Notes: generated from the sequence alone by a model not told the origin. A stretch of 64,000 nt of DNA from CAKZNE01 sp040222435 (GCA_965212245.1 OZ243107.1:3534001-3598000), one strand, 5' to 3'; positions 1-8,621 are shown, counted from the stretch's first letter. Made by a program: numbers and translations.

Positions 1-1
1 G

Positions 2-70
2 GTTAAACTCAATGCTAAAAGGCGTACGCAGGCGGTTAGTAATGCCAAGGATCTTAACATCCTACTTTAG
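2..70 (+). CDS. C-terminal end of a LuxR/MalT-type DNA-binding regulator (cut by window edge)
   Basis: Only the last 22 codons are present, reading VKLNAKRRTQAVSNAKDL and then NILL before TAG at 68-70. A run of the form KLN.K.RTQAV..A...L is the recognition-helix end of the GerE/LuxR helix-turn-helix domain, where it lies at the extreme C-terminus of many regulators. The rest of the protein, including any sensory or TPR part, lies outside the window. It is co-directional with the DUF4199 gene that follows. The identification rests on this short tail alone. Confidence 0.6.
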   Translation, partial: VKLNAKRRTQAVSNAKDLNILL

Positions 71-101
71 TACTAAAACCCACATTTCCTACTTTAGTAG
101 G
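61..101 (+). promoter_or_regulatory. Duplicated CCTACTTTAGTA element, putative operator
   Basis: The 12-mer CCTACTTTAGTA occurs at 61-72 and again at 88-99, a 27-bp period. The second copy extends to CCTACTTTAGTAGG, a near palindrome with arms CCTACT and AGTAGG around TT. The first copy overlaps the stop codon of the LuxR-type regulator, and both lie about 60-95 bp upstream of the DUF4199 start. Regulator, operator repeat and target gene in this order suggest that the upstream regulator controls the gene. That role is inferred. Confidence 0.4.
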
Positions 102-157
102 AGGCCCGCTACAACTGATCTTCTTTGCTTTGACTGCAAATCTTAAAATCTTCTGAA

Positions 158-688
158 ATGAATAAGACTACTTTCTATTATGCATTGGCTGGTGGCCTGT
201 TTGGCACCATCTTTTTCCTGGGTCCTATCGTGTTTTCCAGCGGCAGTTATATGGACCCTGATTTTTACGATACGGGGGAAGTAATTGGCTACTCCGTTAT
301 GATCCTTTCTATGCTGCCTGTATATTTTGGTACCCGGGCCTATCGCAATCACAATACCCCTGAATCCTTCTCCTTCGCAAAAGGTCTCCGAACCGCTATA
401 CTTATAACCCTGGTGGCCTGTGTCATTTTCTATTTGGGCAATGTGGTGGTGTACGAATTACTGGCCCCTGATTTCCTGGCGGAATTTGGTGAAAGTTATA
501 AGGACAATATGATAAAGATGGCTGAAACAGAAGCCGAACGCCAAAAATTTATAGAGCAGTATGAAATGGAAGCCGGGATGCTGTCCAATTCTTATTTGTA
601 TGCCCTTGTAATGGCTGGCTCAGTATTCTTCATCGGCTTGATCGTATCACTCATTTCCGCATTGGTATTGCGTACCAAAAACATCTAA
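158..688 (+). CDS. DUF4199 family integral membrane protein
   Basis: A 176-residue protein with four hydrophobic segments (about residues 8-28, 44-62, 79-104 and 146-170) and a charged acidic stretch at 105-145. The pattern GEVIGYSVMILSM followed by a short loop and SFAKGLR matches my knowledge of DUF4199, a Bacteroidota inner-membrane family of unknown biochemical function. It follows the LuxR-type regulator and a repeated operator-like motif, and the next membrane gene starts 6 bp after it, so the two are probably cotranscribed. Function is unknown; a regulatory or stress-linked membrane role would be a guess. Confidence 0.8.
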   Translation: MNKTTFYYALAGGLFGTIFFLGPIVFSSGSYMDPDFYDTGEVIGYSVMILSMLPVYFGTRAYRNHNTPESFSFAKGLRTAILITLVACVIFYLGNVVVYELLAPDFLAEFGESYKDNMIKMAETEAERQKFIEQYEMEAGMLSNSYLYALVMAGSVFFIGLIVSLISALVLRTKNI

Positions 689-694
689 ATAAGT

Positions 695-1093
695 ATGAAA
701 AGAAGCATTTTAGCGATACTGAGCGGTTTACTTACCGCTGCGGTACTCACCGCACTTCTTGAAGCAGCCGGTCACCTCATTTTTCCACCACCTCAAATTA
801 TTGACCCGATGGATACAGAAGCTCTGAAGCAGATGATGGGACAAATGCCTTTAGGTAGCTTGATATCTGTAGTGATAGCCTGGCTGGTGGCTGGCTTTAC
901 GGGTGGTTTTGTAACAGCTAAAATTGATCGTAAAAATCATAGCCGAAGTGTGTTGACCGTTGCGGTGATCATGACCCTGGCTACCATAGCTAACCTTATC
1001 ATGATACCTCATCCGCTTTGGATGATGATCACAGGGCCGGCCGGTTACCTTGTATGTACAATTCTGGGGGGCCGTGTTGCCAGAAGTCATTAG
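695..1093 (+). CDS. Small four-helix membrane protein of unknown function
   Basis: 132 residues with hydrophobic segments near residues 5-25, 53-76, 84-104 and 108-126 and a short periplasmic or cytoplasmic loop containing PPPQIIDPMD. Glycine-rich helices (GGFVTA, GPAGYL) suggest tight helix packing. I do not recognise a characterised family. It starts 6 bp after the DUF4199 gene and is followed by a clear promoter for the next gene, so it looks like the last gene of the first operon. Confidence 0.7.
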   Translation: MKRSILAILSGLLTAAVLTALLEAAGHLIFPPPQIIDPMDTEALKQMMGQMPLGSLISVVIAWLVAGFTGGFVTAKIDRKNHSRSVLTVAVIMTLATIANLIMIPHPLWMMITGPAGYLVCTILGGRVARSH

Positions 1094-1096
1094 TCG

Positions 1097-1121
1097 CTCC
1101 GCCTGATTTAATTTACCTTTG
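1097..1121 (+). promoter_or_regulatory. Bacteroidota-type promoter for the DsbA-like gene, with a shared 16-mer
   Basis: TACCTTTG at 1114-1121 matches the -7 box TAnnTTTG and lies 20 bp before the ATG at 1142. Just upstream, CTCCGCCTGATTTAAT (1097-1112) is identical to a 16-mer at 55891-55906 that precedes the -7 box of ftsK. No good -33 TTTG is visible. Confidence 0.5.
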
Positions 1122-1141
1122 GCTATAAATTTTGGTGACCT

Positions 1142-1813
1142 ATGAGTGATAAAGGAAAACCCGTGATCTACTATATCTACGATGCCCTTTGTGGCTGGTG
1201 TTATGGCTTTAGCCCTGTTATTGGCGAATTTTACCGCAAGAATAAAGACAATTATGATTTCCAGGTATTAAGTGGAGGTATGGTTACCGGAGAGCAGGAA
1301 GGTCCGGTGGGTGAAGTAGCCGGTTACATTAAAACGGCCTATAAAGATGTGGAAGAAGCTACCGGCATTGAATTCGGAAAAGCTTTTTTGGAAGACGTGC
1401 TGGAAGAAGGAGCCGCTTATTTTTCTTCGGTACCAGCTGCACTGGCTATGGCTCTGTTCCGCACTCAACGTCCTGATGAAGTTATTCCCTTTGCTACCCG
1501 GCTGCAAAAGGCTATTTATTATGAAGGTATGCCACCCGCAGAACTTTCAACTTACGGACACTGCGCAACTGAATTTAAAATGGATGGAGCCCTGTTTCAG
1601 CAACGGATGAGTGACCCCGCAGTGCAGAACCTGGTACAACAGGAATTTCAGGTAGTTGCCCGCTGGGGCGTAAGAGGTTTCCCATCGGTAGTATATAAAG
1701 ATGGAGATCATGCGTATATGATCTCAAGGGGCTACTCACGCCTGCCGGAACTGGATGAAACTTTTGAAAATGTAAAGGCTGAGATTGCCGCTAAAAAAAG
1801 TGATTTAAAATAA
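1142..1813 (+). CDS. DsbA-family thiol-disulfide protein
   Basis: A 223-residue thioredoxin-fold protein of the DsbA/FrnE class. The redox motif is CGWC at residues 17-20, followed directly by YGF. The cis-proline loop is visible as GFPS with Pro181, and the long helical insertion between them fits the DsbA fold. No signal peptide is present, so it should act in the cytoplasm, like FrnE-type oxidoreductases, rather than in periplasmic disulfide formation. It has its own TAnnTTTG promoter. Its last 9 bp overlap the convergent gene on the minus strand. Substrate is unknown. Confidence 0.85.
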   Translation: MSDKGKPVIYYIYDALCGWCYGFSPVIGEFYRKNKDNYDFQVLSGGMVTGEQEGPVGEVAGYIKTAYKDVEEATGIEFGKAFLEDVLEEGAAYFSSVPAALAMALFRTQRPDEVIPFATRLQKAIYYEGMPPAELSTYGHCATEFKMDGALFQQRMSDPAVQNLVQQEFQVVARWGVRGFPSVVYKDGDHAYMISRGYSRLPELDETFENVKAEIAAKKSDLK

Positions 1814-2173
1814 AAGAGGTTCAAAGCCCAGTATCAACTGCCAAACCAGGGTTATTGCGGAAAGTATCAGGTAAATATACCTGCGCACCCACAACTTCAA
1901 TAAGGGTTTGTTTACTTTAATACCAAGCTGCTCAAAAACGTAAGAGTAAAACGTAGTATCCTTATCGTCCTTCAGATCATGCTTGGCATTCATTAGGCAG
2001 CGGCCAAAAATAATAAACTGTAAAACCACCAGTAAATAAGCCGGTACCATAAGGTACCATGAAAACAGGAATGGTCCTATCCAAGCCAGGGCTGTAACCA
2101 ATACGTGAAACCAGAACACCATATTGTGGGTACTGGTCACATCTTCTTTAACGGATAATCGCTCTTCTTTCAC
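1805..2173 (-). CDS. Small membrane protein of unknown function
   Basis: 122 residues. The sequence begins with a charged stretch and then has hydrophobic segments near residues 18-36, 39-58 and 97-118. A polar loop (NAKHDLKDDKDTTFYSYV) separates the second and third. I recognise no characterised family. It is convergent with the DsbA-like gene and overlaps its 3' end by 9 bp; the two stop codons therefore share sequence. Nothing nearby suggests a function. Confidence 0.6.
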   Translation of the reverse strand: MKEERLSVKEDVTSTHNMVFWFHVLVTALAWIGPFLFSWYLMVPAYLLVVLQFIIFGRCLMNAKHDLKDDKDTTFYSYVFEQLGIKVNKPLLKLWVRRYIYLILSAITLVWQLILGFEPLLF

Positions 2174-2277
2174 GCGGCCAATATACTACAGAATACCAGC
2201 TCACCGCAAACCACCAACTGTTCAAAACGTTTGAAACAAGTTTCTTTTTTAATCTGGTTTATTTTATAAACTTTATG

Positions 2278-2285
2278 TATTTTTG
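2278..2285 (+). promoter_or_regulatory. TAnnTTTG promoter box
   Basis: TATTTTTG lies 22 bp upstream of the ATG at 2308 in an AT-rich stretch. It matches the -7 consensus of the Bacteroidota primary sigma factor. No clear -33 TTTG is found at the usual spacing. Confidence 0.4.
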
Positions 2286-2307
2286 AAGCAAATAATACTT
2301 CTTATAT

Positions 2308-2805
2308 ATGAAAACAATCATTTACACAATTACTATTCTGCTGGCTGCAACTACTTTAAAATCTCAGGATAACCCCATGGCCCGCCTGGCTGTGCTGGAA
2401 GGCAATTGGCAAGGTACTGCCAAAACCGAAGGCAGGCCCGGACAAGCTTCTACTACATTGATTCAATACGAAAAAGTGGAATATGATCTCAACCAAAGCG
2501 TTTTGCTCATACACGGTACGGGTGTAACAAAAGGCGATACTGTTTTTCAGGCACTCGGAGTTATTTCTTTTGATCAAACCGCTAAAGAATATAAATTTAA
2601 AAGCTGGTTAGCCGATGGACGACAAACAGATGCCTGGTTTCATTTTACCGGAGAAAATAATATGGAATGGGGCTTTGACGTACCTGGCGGGTCCATTAAG
2701 TATGTTATTAATAATGATGGAAAGCACTGGACGGAAAAGGGTTACTTTTCACCGGATGGCAATGCCTCCTACCCTTTCTTTAATATGGAGCTGGAAAAGC
2801 TCTAA
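2308..2805 (+). CDS. Exported beta-barrel-like protein, DUF1579-like
   Basis: 165 residues with a short signal peptide (MKTIIYTITILLAATTLKS, probably cleaved near residue 20). The mature part begins with LAVLEGNWQGTAKTEGRPG and carries repeated beta-strand patterns ending in YPFFNMELEK. The opening (a leucine-rich start, then G.W.G.....) is typical of small calycin or DUF1579-type barrels that bind hydrophobic ligands. The family assignment is tentative and no ligand can be inferred. It stands alone behind its own promoter. Confidence 0.55.
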   Translation: MKTIIYTITILLAATTLKSQDNPMARLAVLEGNWQGTAKTEGRPGQASTTLIQYEKVEYDLNQSVLLIHGTGVTKGDTVFQALGVISFDQTAKEYKFKSWLADGRQTDAWFHFTGENNMEWGFDVPGGSIKYVINNDGKHWTEKGYFSPDGNASYPFFNMELEKL

Positions 2806-2868
2806 GCATCATTTCAAGTATTAAATGTTAAAGGTTCTGTAAGACTTTTTTACTCTTCGATACCCGGT

Positions 2869-2876
2869 TATATTTG
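2869..2876 (+). promoter_or_regulatory. TAnnTTTG promoter box
   Basis: TATATTTG lies 49 bp before the ATG at 2926. Between the box and the gene is a short inverted repeat (CGCTTTAAAAAGCG) that could fold in the 5' untranslated region. Confidence 0.45.
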
Positions 2877-2925
2877 CCGCCTTTTTGGCAAACAATCGCT
2901 TTAAAAAGCGGTTTTATATGGTATT

Positions 2926-4404
2926 ATGAAGAAATTTTTACTAGCCCTTATACTTTTAAATTCAACGGTTTACTTTGCTCAGATAAGCACACCTAATACC
3001 GGTGTTAAGTGGAATCTTGATTCGTTGGTAACTAACTTTCCGGCCGCCTTTAGCCTGGATACACTGGTATACGCCCAAACACAAGATCTTCTGGTTTCAA
3101 AAACCGATACCCTTTTACTGGATCAGTCTACAAAATGGATAGCAGACAGTGGCGTACGTATTACCGTAGCTGGTACCTTCCGCTGTGAAGGTAATCTGTT
3201 ATTAGGCAACGAAATAAAGATCAGTGCTTTTGATAGTACTTCCACCTTTGATGGGTTTCGCTTTGAAGACTCATCTTCCGTGTATTTAAGCAACACTTTC
3301 ATAAGCCGTAGCGGAGGTTTACGGGTACTTACCGAGGACTTTTATATGGTAGACAGTGATGTATCGTATTCCCATTCCAATGGTGTTTCCTCTTCCGGGG
3401 TTCTCAGTTTTTCCAGAGGAAAGCCGGTTATTTTAAATTCAGTATTTCAATATAATGCCCAACCCGCTATAGCTTCGGGTGCCAATCAGGAGGTATCAGC
3501 CACCATTAAATACAACCTTATCCGGCACAATAATCTGGACAATGCCAACCGCCCTCAAATTAACCTCGGCCCTACTCATCCAAATGATACCACCCGTATC
3601 ATAAGCAACTCCATTATTGGAGATACCAATCTTACCAAGGTAGGGGGCATATCCGTGTCTAGTCTTTTAGGTGGGTTTTCTGTTAACGCCATTATGGATA
3701 GTAATCTCATCCGTGATAACAGATACGGTATTACTATGTATAATGCTTCTTTTGCTTACATCCGTTATAATACCATTTCAGATAACGATTCTGAGCCCAA
3801 CCCATTGGCTGGTGGCAGCGGCATATCCCTTTACGGAAATACGGGGATGGTAAAAGCCAGTCGTAATGAAATCAGCGGCAATTACTGGGGTGTAACCCTG
3901 CTTAATAATGCTTCCATAAACCTGGGAGATACCGCCACTACAAATTACAATGAAGGGAAGAATACCTTTTATAACAATACCAATGGGGGAATAACTTACG
4001 CACTTTACAACAATACCTCCAATACCATTCCGGCCTTAAACAATTGCTGGACCGGGGATTCAACGGCTACTCTTGCCGATGCCGAAAATGTGATCTTTCA
4101 TAAAACGGATGATTCCTCCCTGGGCGAAGTACTCTACGATCCGATCTGGAATTGCTATGATTCCAATATTTCCATACCTGAAGAGCAGGCACCAGCCACT
4201 TTTATGGTATATCCCAACCCTGCACAAACCAAAATTCATTTTGAAATGACCAAAGCCGTAAAGCTGCGCATTTACTCACTTAACGGTCGTCTTATGGATA
4301 TACATGAATTATCAGCAGGTCACACTGAATTAGATCTTGATCTTGCCCCGGGGCTTTACCTTCTTAAAGCGGGTGATCATAGCCAGAAACTGCTGATCCG
4401 CTAA
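2926..4404 (+). CDS. Secreted right-handed beta-helix protein with T9SS type A sorting domain
   Basis: 492 residues. A signal peptide (about residues 1-19, ending FAQ) is followed by repeated short strands rich in Asn and Ser (N.I..N.I..N, around residues 150-360), as in parallel beta-helix (pectate-lyase-like) proteins. The last 75 residues carry a T9SS type A sorting domain: MVYPNPAQTKIHFE, then SLNGRLMD, then APGLYLLKA, ending in a basic KLLIR tail. The protein should cross the outer membrane by type IX secretion and be anchored or released. No catalytic residues could be assigned, so carbohydrate binding or cleavage is only a possibility. Confidence 0.8.
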   Translation: MKKFLLALILLNSTVYFAQISTPNTGVKWNLDSLVTNFPAAFSLDTLVYAQTQDLLVSKTDTLLLDQSTKWIADSGVRITVAGTFRCEGNLLLGNEIKISAFDSTSTFDGFRFEDSSSVYLSNTFISRSGGLRVLTEDFYMVDSDVSYSHSNGVSSSGVLSFSRGKPVILNSVFQYNAQPAIASGANQEVSATIKYNLIRHNNLDNANRPQINLGPTHPNDTTRIISNSIIGDTNLTKVGGISVSSLLGGFSVNAIMDSNLIRDNRYGITMYNASFAYIRYNTISDNDSEPNPLAGGSGISLYGNTGMVKASRNEISGNYWGVTLLNNASINLGDTATTNYNEGKNTFYNNTNGGITYALYNNTSNTIPALNNCWTGDSTATLADAENVIFHKTDDSSLGEVLYDPIWNCYDSNISIPEEQAPATFMVYPNPAQTKIHFEMTKAVKLRIYSLNGRLMDIHELSAGHTELDLDLAPGLYLLKAGDHSQKLLIR

Positions 4405-4531
4405 ATATCAAGTCCCTCTTTATCTTAGCTTTAAGTTCATGAGCCTGTAGCCCCTATTTTCTAAGCCTGATTAAGGCAAGCTGTAAACTTTTACGCAGAG
4501 GGTCTGGTTTATTCACTAAATCATTGGATGG

Positions 4532-5893
4532 ATGTATAAGATTCTGTACTTTTTGTGTTTGTGGTTTGTGCTGAATACTGTCAACCTTCACGCACAAATC
4601 CAGCTGGACTCCACCACTATTACACTCACTACGGTGGCCCAAAATCTTGATACACCCTGGGAAATTCTTTGGGGACCTGATGATCATATCTGGTTTACCG
4701 AACGAAAGGGAACGGTAAACCGTTTAAACCCGGTTTCAGGCGCAGTTCAACGTCTTATTACCATAAGCGATGTTCAGGAGCAGGGAGAGTCCGGTTTGCT
4801 GGGTATGGCCCTTCACCCTGATTTTTCCAATCCCGATTCTCAGTTTGTTTATCTCGTATATACCTATACCGCTCCTCCCCTTACCGAAAAACTGGTACGT
4901 TACACCTACCAGGGTACCACTTTGGTAAACCCCCTGGTATTGTTGGATAATATTCCGGCCAACAATAACCATGACGGCTCACGGGTTATAATCACCTCTG
5001 ACCGAAAGATCATGATGAGCACCGGTGATGCGCAAAATACCAGCCTTGCGCAAAACATGAATTCACTGGCCGGTAAAATTTTACGCCTGAACCTGGATGG
5101 ATCCGTTCCACAGGATAATCCCGATCCTTCAACCCCCATCTGGACAATTGGTCACCGCAACCCTCAGGGCCTTGTGGAAACACCTAATGGTACGGTATAT
5201 AGCTCCGAACACGGACCATCCAATGATGATGAAATAAATATTATTTCAGGTGGAGGACATTATGGTTGGCCTGACGTGCAGGGTTATTGTAACCTTGCAG
5301 CTGAAATATCTTTTTGCAATGCCAATAATGTAAGCGAACCAATTTACGCCTGGACACCAACCCTGGCCGTGGCCGGCCTGGACTATTATGACCACCCCGC
5401 CATACCTGAATGGCAGAACAGTCTTTTACTGGTAAATCTTAAGCAACGCGATTTAAGGGTGCTTCACCTGAATGCGACCGGAACAGCAATTACCGGTACT
5501 CAAACTTTTTTAGATAATCAGTTTGGACGGTTACGGGATATTTGTGTTACTCCGGACGGGAACATTTACATATCCACTAGTAATCTGGATGGTCGTAATA
5601 ATAATCCGGATACAAATGATGACCGTATCCTTAAGTTGGAAAATGAGAGTTTTATTTCATTAGCTGAAAAGGCAGAACACCAAAGGATACACATATTCCC
5701 CAACCCTGTGGATGCTGTTCTTCATTTAAATTCGAAAAAACACCAAGCGGTTCAGATATTTAACCTGAGTGGCATTAGATTACAATCAGGCCTGGGAAGT
5801 TCCGTGTATGTAGGACATTTAACTCCGGGACTTTATATTATAGAGGTATCCGGGCCGGAAGGAAAGTCCAGACAACGTTTTATGAAACTTTAG
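4532..5893 (+). CDS. Secreted soluble PQQ-type sugar dehydrogenase with T9SS sorting domain
   Basis: 453 residues. A signal peptide (1-21, ending LHA) is followed by a six-bladed propeller of the soluble glucose/aldose dehydrogenase (GSDH) family: DTPWEILWGPDDHIWFTER at the start, GLLGMALHPDF, then NNHDGSR, GHRNPQGL, and SEHGPSNDDEIN near the middle. These are the conserved blades that hold PQQ and calcium in this family. The C-terminal 75 residues form a T9SS type A domain (IFPNPVDAVLHL, then LTPGLYIIEV). It should oxidise sugars outside the cell and pass electrons onward. The last 4 bp overlap the convergent gene. Confidence 0.85.
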   Translation: MYKILYFLCLWFVLNTVNLHAQIQLDSTTITLTTVAQNLDTPWEILWGPDDHIWFTERKGTVNRLNPVSGAVQRLITISDVQEQGESGLLGMALHPDFSNPDSQFVYLVYTYTAPPLTEKLVRYTYQGTTLVNPLVLLDNIPANNNHDGSRVIITSDRKIMMSTGDAQNTSLAQNMNSLAGKILRLNLDGSVPQDNPDPSTPIWTIGHRNPQGLVETPNGTVYSSEHGPSNDDEINIISGGGHYGWPDVQGYCNLAAEISFCNANNVSEPIYAWTPTLAVAGLDYYDHPAIPEWQNSLLLVNLKQRDLRVLHLNATGTAITGTQTFLDNQFGRLRDICVTPDGNIYISTSNLDGRNNNPDTNDDRILKLENESFISLAEKAEHQRIHIFPNPVDAVLHLNSKKHQAVQIFNLSGIRLQSGLGSSVYVGHLTPGLYIIEVSGPEGKSRQRFMKL

Positions 5894-6582
5894 TTTCCGG
5901 GCTTATAGTGCAAGACCAATTCTATAACAGGGTCTTCAAAATGAACATCCGGGCGGTATAGTTTAAGAATAAACCAGTCTTCATCCTGCCGCTTAAAGAG
6001 GTAAGATACTAATTGAGCTACCCCGGCATGGATAGTATAATTTCCCAAATGATTAAACAAACCTTTATTTGAGCTTTTAAACACTGCCATTTGATACTGA
6101 GGGTGAAGGTCGCCAAATTCATCCAGCCACTTCATTTCCTCAAAGAAATCATTTACCGAAGGAATCTCAAAAACAAAGCGGCTTTTAACGGAGATCGCTT
6201 TTATGGTATCTATTAGTAATAGCTGCCCTCCCTCAGCCGGGTTAAAAAGTGAATCAATGTAAAAAGAGTCGATGGGAATCGTTATTCTTTTAATTTCAGG
6301 TGCCCCCTGGTACACTTCTTCTTCTGCTGTGTCCAATAAAAAGAAATGAAGTTTCTGATCAGGGGTTTTGTAAAAAAGGGAGTCCATGATCTTTTTACGT
6401 TTTACGGTAAAGTTGTGTTCTCCTACTTTAAAGGCAAAGGTTTTTTCGAATATCGGGTAGTGATGGGTAACCAGCCTTTCACCTAGAGTATCCCTGACTG
6501 TATGCACATGGCCGGGTTGTGCCTGTACATGACTTAAAGTGGCTATATACAGTAAAAAGAAAACAGCACATAATTGCTTCAT
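5890..6582 (-). CDS. Exported protein of unknown function
   Basis: I place the start at the ATG at 6582, because it gives a clean signal peptide (MKQLCAVFFLLYIATLSHVQA); the frame stays open 14 codons further upstream but that extension is basic and not signal-like. The 230-residue mature protein has no cysteine-rich or transmembrane part and looks like a mixed alpha/beta periplasmic protein. No known family is recognised. Convergent with the sugar dehydrogenase, overlapping its stop by 4 bp. Confidence 0.6.
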   Translation of the reverse strand: MKQLCAVFFLLYIATLSHVQAQPGHVHTVRDTLGERLVTHHYPIFEKTFAFKVGEHNFTVKRKKIMDSLFYKTPDQKLHFFLLDTAEEEVYQGAPEIKRITIPIDSFYIDSLFNPAEGGQLLLIDTIKAISVKSRFVFEIPSVNDFFEEMKWLDEFGDLHPQYQMAVFKSSNKGLFNHLGNYTIHAGVAQLVSYLFKRQDEDWFILKLYRPDVHFEDPVIELVLHYKPGN

Positions 6583-6917
6583 CACTCTGAATAAAACTTC
6601 TAAATTAAAGCGTCTGCCATTCAATAACCAGCACCAACTTGTTTACGCTTCCACAAACAGGGCTTTGAGGTGGTTTATACCGCTTTAAAATAGTTTCCGG
6701 TAAAGTTTTGTGAGGATTGGCTATCGTTTCTTCCAGACAGAGCCCGATCAGCTTATCTTAAAATCAGTTTCTCCTAACATTCCCTTTATAAAAGAACGCT
6801 TACCGGCCCATTTCACTAACCTAAACCTAATGAACTGGCTAAATTAAGCTAACCCGCTTATCCGTCTCTTTTTGTCCTTTTGCTATGAAAATTTGCTAAC
6901 CACAAATCGCTAACACT
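6583..6917. other. Intergenic region between divergent exported-protein genes
   Basis: 335 bp with no credible reading frame. The part next to 6918 has several CTAAC-containing words (6820-6910) and a TTTTTGTCC...AAAATTTG stretch that only loosely resembles a promoter. It presumably holds the promoters of both flanking genes, but I could not assign boxes confidently. Confidence 0.4.
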
Positions 6918-7265
6918 ATGCGTACAGTAAAAAGAGCTTTAAGCCTGGCTTTGTTATCACTATGGATGAATTCTTCCACGGCACACGGTGGAGAAGAACG
7001 AGAAAAAAATGTGCAACTCACCTACCTCAGTAATCAGCTCATAAACCACCTGGTATACCCTGAGTTTTTATTGGGGCAAATGGGTGAACATACGGCAGAG
7101 ATACACTTTATGGTAAGCCCGGAAGGTACATTAAACCTGGTAAAGATAGAAACAGATACTCCGCGCCTTTCATCCTATATTCAAAAACACCTGAATGCCC
7201 AAAATGTATACGCGGACAGTAGCCTATACGGCCACCACTACAGCTTACAGATAAATTTCCGGTAG
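6918..7265 (+). CDS. Small exported protein with TonB-C-terminal-like domain
   Basis: 115 residues. A signal peptide (about 1-22, ending STA) is followed by LVYPEFLLGQMGEHTAEIHFMV and SPEGTLNLVKIET. This pattern (YPE......G.....F.V...G....V.I) resembles the TonB C-terminal fold used by many Bacteroidota energy-transducer-like proteins. There is no transmembrane anchor or proline-rich spacer, so it is not a functional TonB; it may be a stand-alone periplasmic domain. Family assignment is moderate and function unknown. Confidence 0.6.
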   Translation: MRTVKRALSLALLSLWMNSSTAHGGEEREKNVQLTYLSNQLINHLVYPEFLLGQMGEHTAEIHFMVSPEGTLNLVKIETDTPRLSSYIQKHLNAQNVYADSSLYGHHYSLQINFR

Positions 7266-7298
7266 ATCATTTAGCTATAGTCATACACCATACTTCCT

Positions 7299-7306
7299 TA
7301 CATTTG
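7299..7306 (+). promoter_or_regulatory. TAnnTTTG promoter box
   Basis: TACATTTG lies 16 bp before the ATG at 7323 and follows an ACTTCC stretch. It matches the Bacteroidota -7 consensus and would drive the AIM24-family gene and the exported protein that abuts it. Confidence 0.5.
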
Positions 7307-7322
7307 GAAGAAAAATAAGTGT

Positions 7323-8123
7323 ATGCCCGCTCATGAAATAGATTATCGCCTTATTGGTGAAGAGATGCAGGCTATTGAAATAGAGCTTGATCCTAATGAA
7401 AGTGTAGTAGCCGAAGCCGGTAGCCTGATGATGATGGATCCCCACATCCGTATGGATACGGTTTTTGGCGATGGAAGCACCCGCGAAAAAGGTCTGTTTG
7501 GTAAGCTGGTGTCTGCTGGTAAACGTTTACTTAGCGGAGAAGGCTTGTTCATGACGGTGTACACCAATGAGGGTGATCATAAAGCCGGGGTCTGGTTTGC
7601 CTCTCCCTTTCCGGGTAAAATCCTTCCCATGGACCTATCGCAACTGGGCGGATCTCTCATATGTCAGAAGGATGCTTTTTTATGTGCAGCCAAAGGGGTT
7701 TCAATTAGTATTGCCTTTCAGAAAAAACTGGGTACCGGGCTTTTTGGAGGTGAAGGTTTCATTATGGAAAAAATAGAAGGAGATGGTATGGCCTTTGTTC
7801 ATTCAGGCGGAACTATAATTGAGAAAGAATTGCAGGCCGGTGAAACTCTCAAAGTAGACACGGGATGCCTGGTGGGCTTTACCGGGCAGGTAGATTATGA
7901 TATTGAATACATAGGTGGTTTACGCAATGCTGTATTTGGCGGAGAAGGTTTTTTTCTGGCGCGTTTAAAGGGTCCTGGTAAAGTATACGTTCAATCCCTG
8001 CCATTTAGCCGTTTGGCGGATCGTATTATTGCCAGCGCTCCAAAAATGAGTGGAAAACGAAAAGAAGAAGGAAGCGTTTTAGGCTCTTTAGGTGATTTGC
8101 TGGATGGCGATAATAGATTTTAA
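7323..8123 (+). CDS. TIGR00266/AIM24 family protein
   Basis: 266 residues of the TIGR00266 (AIM24, mitochondrial biogenesis-like) family. Diagnostic runs include VVAEAGSLMMMDPHI near residue 30, SGEGLFMTVYTNEG near 75, GLFGGEGFIMEKIEG near 140, then FGGEGFFLARLKGPG and VYVQSLPFSRLADRI near the end. The family folds as a double-stranded beta-helix that assembles as a trimer; its biochemical role is unknown. It has its own TAnnTTTG box and its stop codon directly abuts the ATG of the next gene, so the two are almost certainly cotranscribed. Confidence 0.9.
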   Translation: MPAHEIDYRLIGEEMQAIEIELDPNESVVAEAGSLMMMDPHIRMDTVFGDGSTREKGLFGKLVSAGKRLLSGEGLFMTVYTNEGDHKAGVWFASPFPGKILPMDLSQLGGSLICQKDAFLCAAKGVSISIAFQKKLGTGLFGGEGFIMEKIEGDGMAFVHSGGTIIEKELQAGETLKVDTGCLVGFTGQVDYDIEYIGGLRNAVFGGEGFFLARLKGPGKVYVQSLPFSRLADRIIASAPKMSGKRKEEGSVLGSLGDLLDGDNRF

Positions 8124-8615
8124 ATGAAGTATTTTTTAAGTATTCTTTTTATTGGGCTGGCTTTAAAAAGCCAGGGACAAACTCAAAAAGATTTTGAAAG
8201 TTTCGGTAAACTGGTGTTTGAAAAACTCATAACACCTGAAGATTATAATACGGTAGACCTGATGTGGGTGTCGCGTTACCGCGATTTCCTGAAAGCTCAG
8301 GATTTTGAGTCAGAGGATCGCACTGAACGGGAGCTGTACCGTATGGATCACGGTTATGAAAAATTATATCTCAAATACCAGGAGAGTGTCAATCGCATTA
8401 AATCCTTTTATAATAAAGCCCTTGAAGATGGCGCACAGGTAGAATACCTGGAAACCTTTTTTACGCCCTTAGATCGCTATAAAGATCTCTATGCAGTAGA
8501 TATGAGTTTTGTGTATACCACGTACAATATCCAAAATGAAGTACACATCAACTTTGAGGTAGTGTGGTATATGGACTTCTTCTGGCTCATCACACCTTTT
8601 AAAGAAGAATTTTAA
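8124..8615 (+). CDS. Exported alpha-helical protein of unknown function
   Basis: 163 residues. The signal peptide MKYFLSILFIGLALKSQG is followed by a charged, mostly helical body (FESEDRTERELYRMDHGYEK, then YQESVNRIKSFYNKALEDG), and the C-terminus is rich in aromatic residues (EVVWYMDFFWLITPF). The ATG follows the TAA of the AIM24-family gene without a gap, which suggests translational coupling. No family is recognised. It converges on pcm with 6 bp between them. Confidence 0.6.
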   Translation: MKYFLSILFIGLALKSQGQTQKDFESFGKLVFEKLITPEDYNTVDLMWVSRYRDFLKAQDFESEDRTERELYRMDHGYEKLYLKYQESVNRIKSFYNKALEDGAQVEYLETFFTPLDRYKDLYAVDMSFVYTTYNIQNEVHINFEVVWYMDFFWLITPFKEEF

Positions 8616-8621
8616 ACCTGG

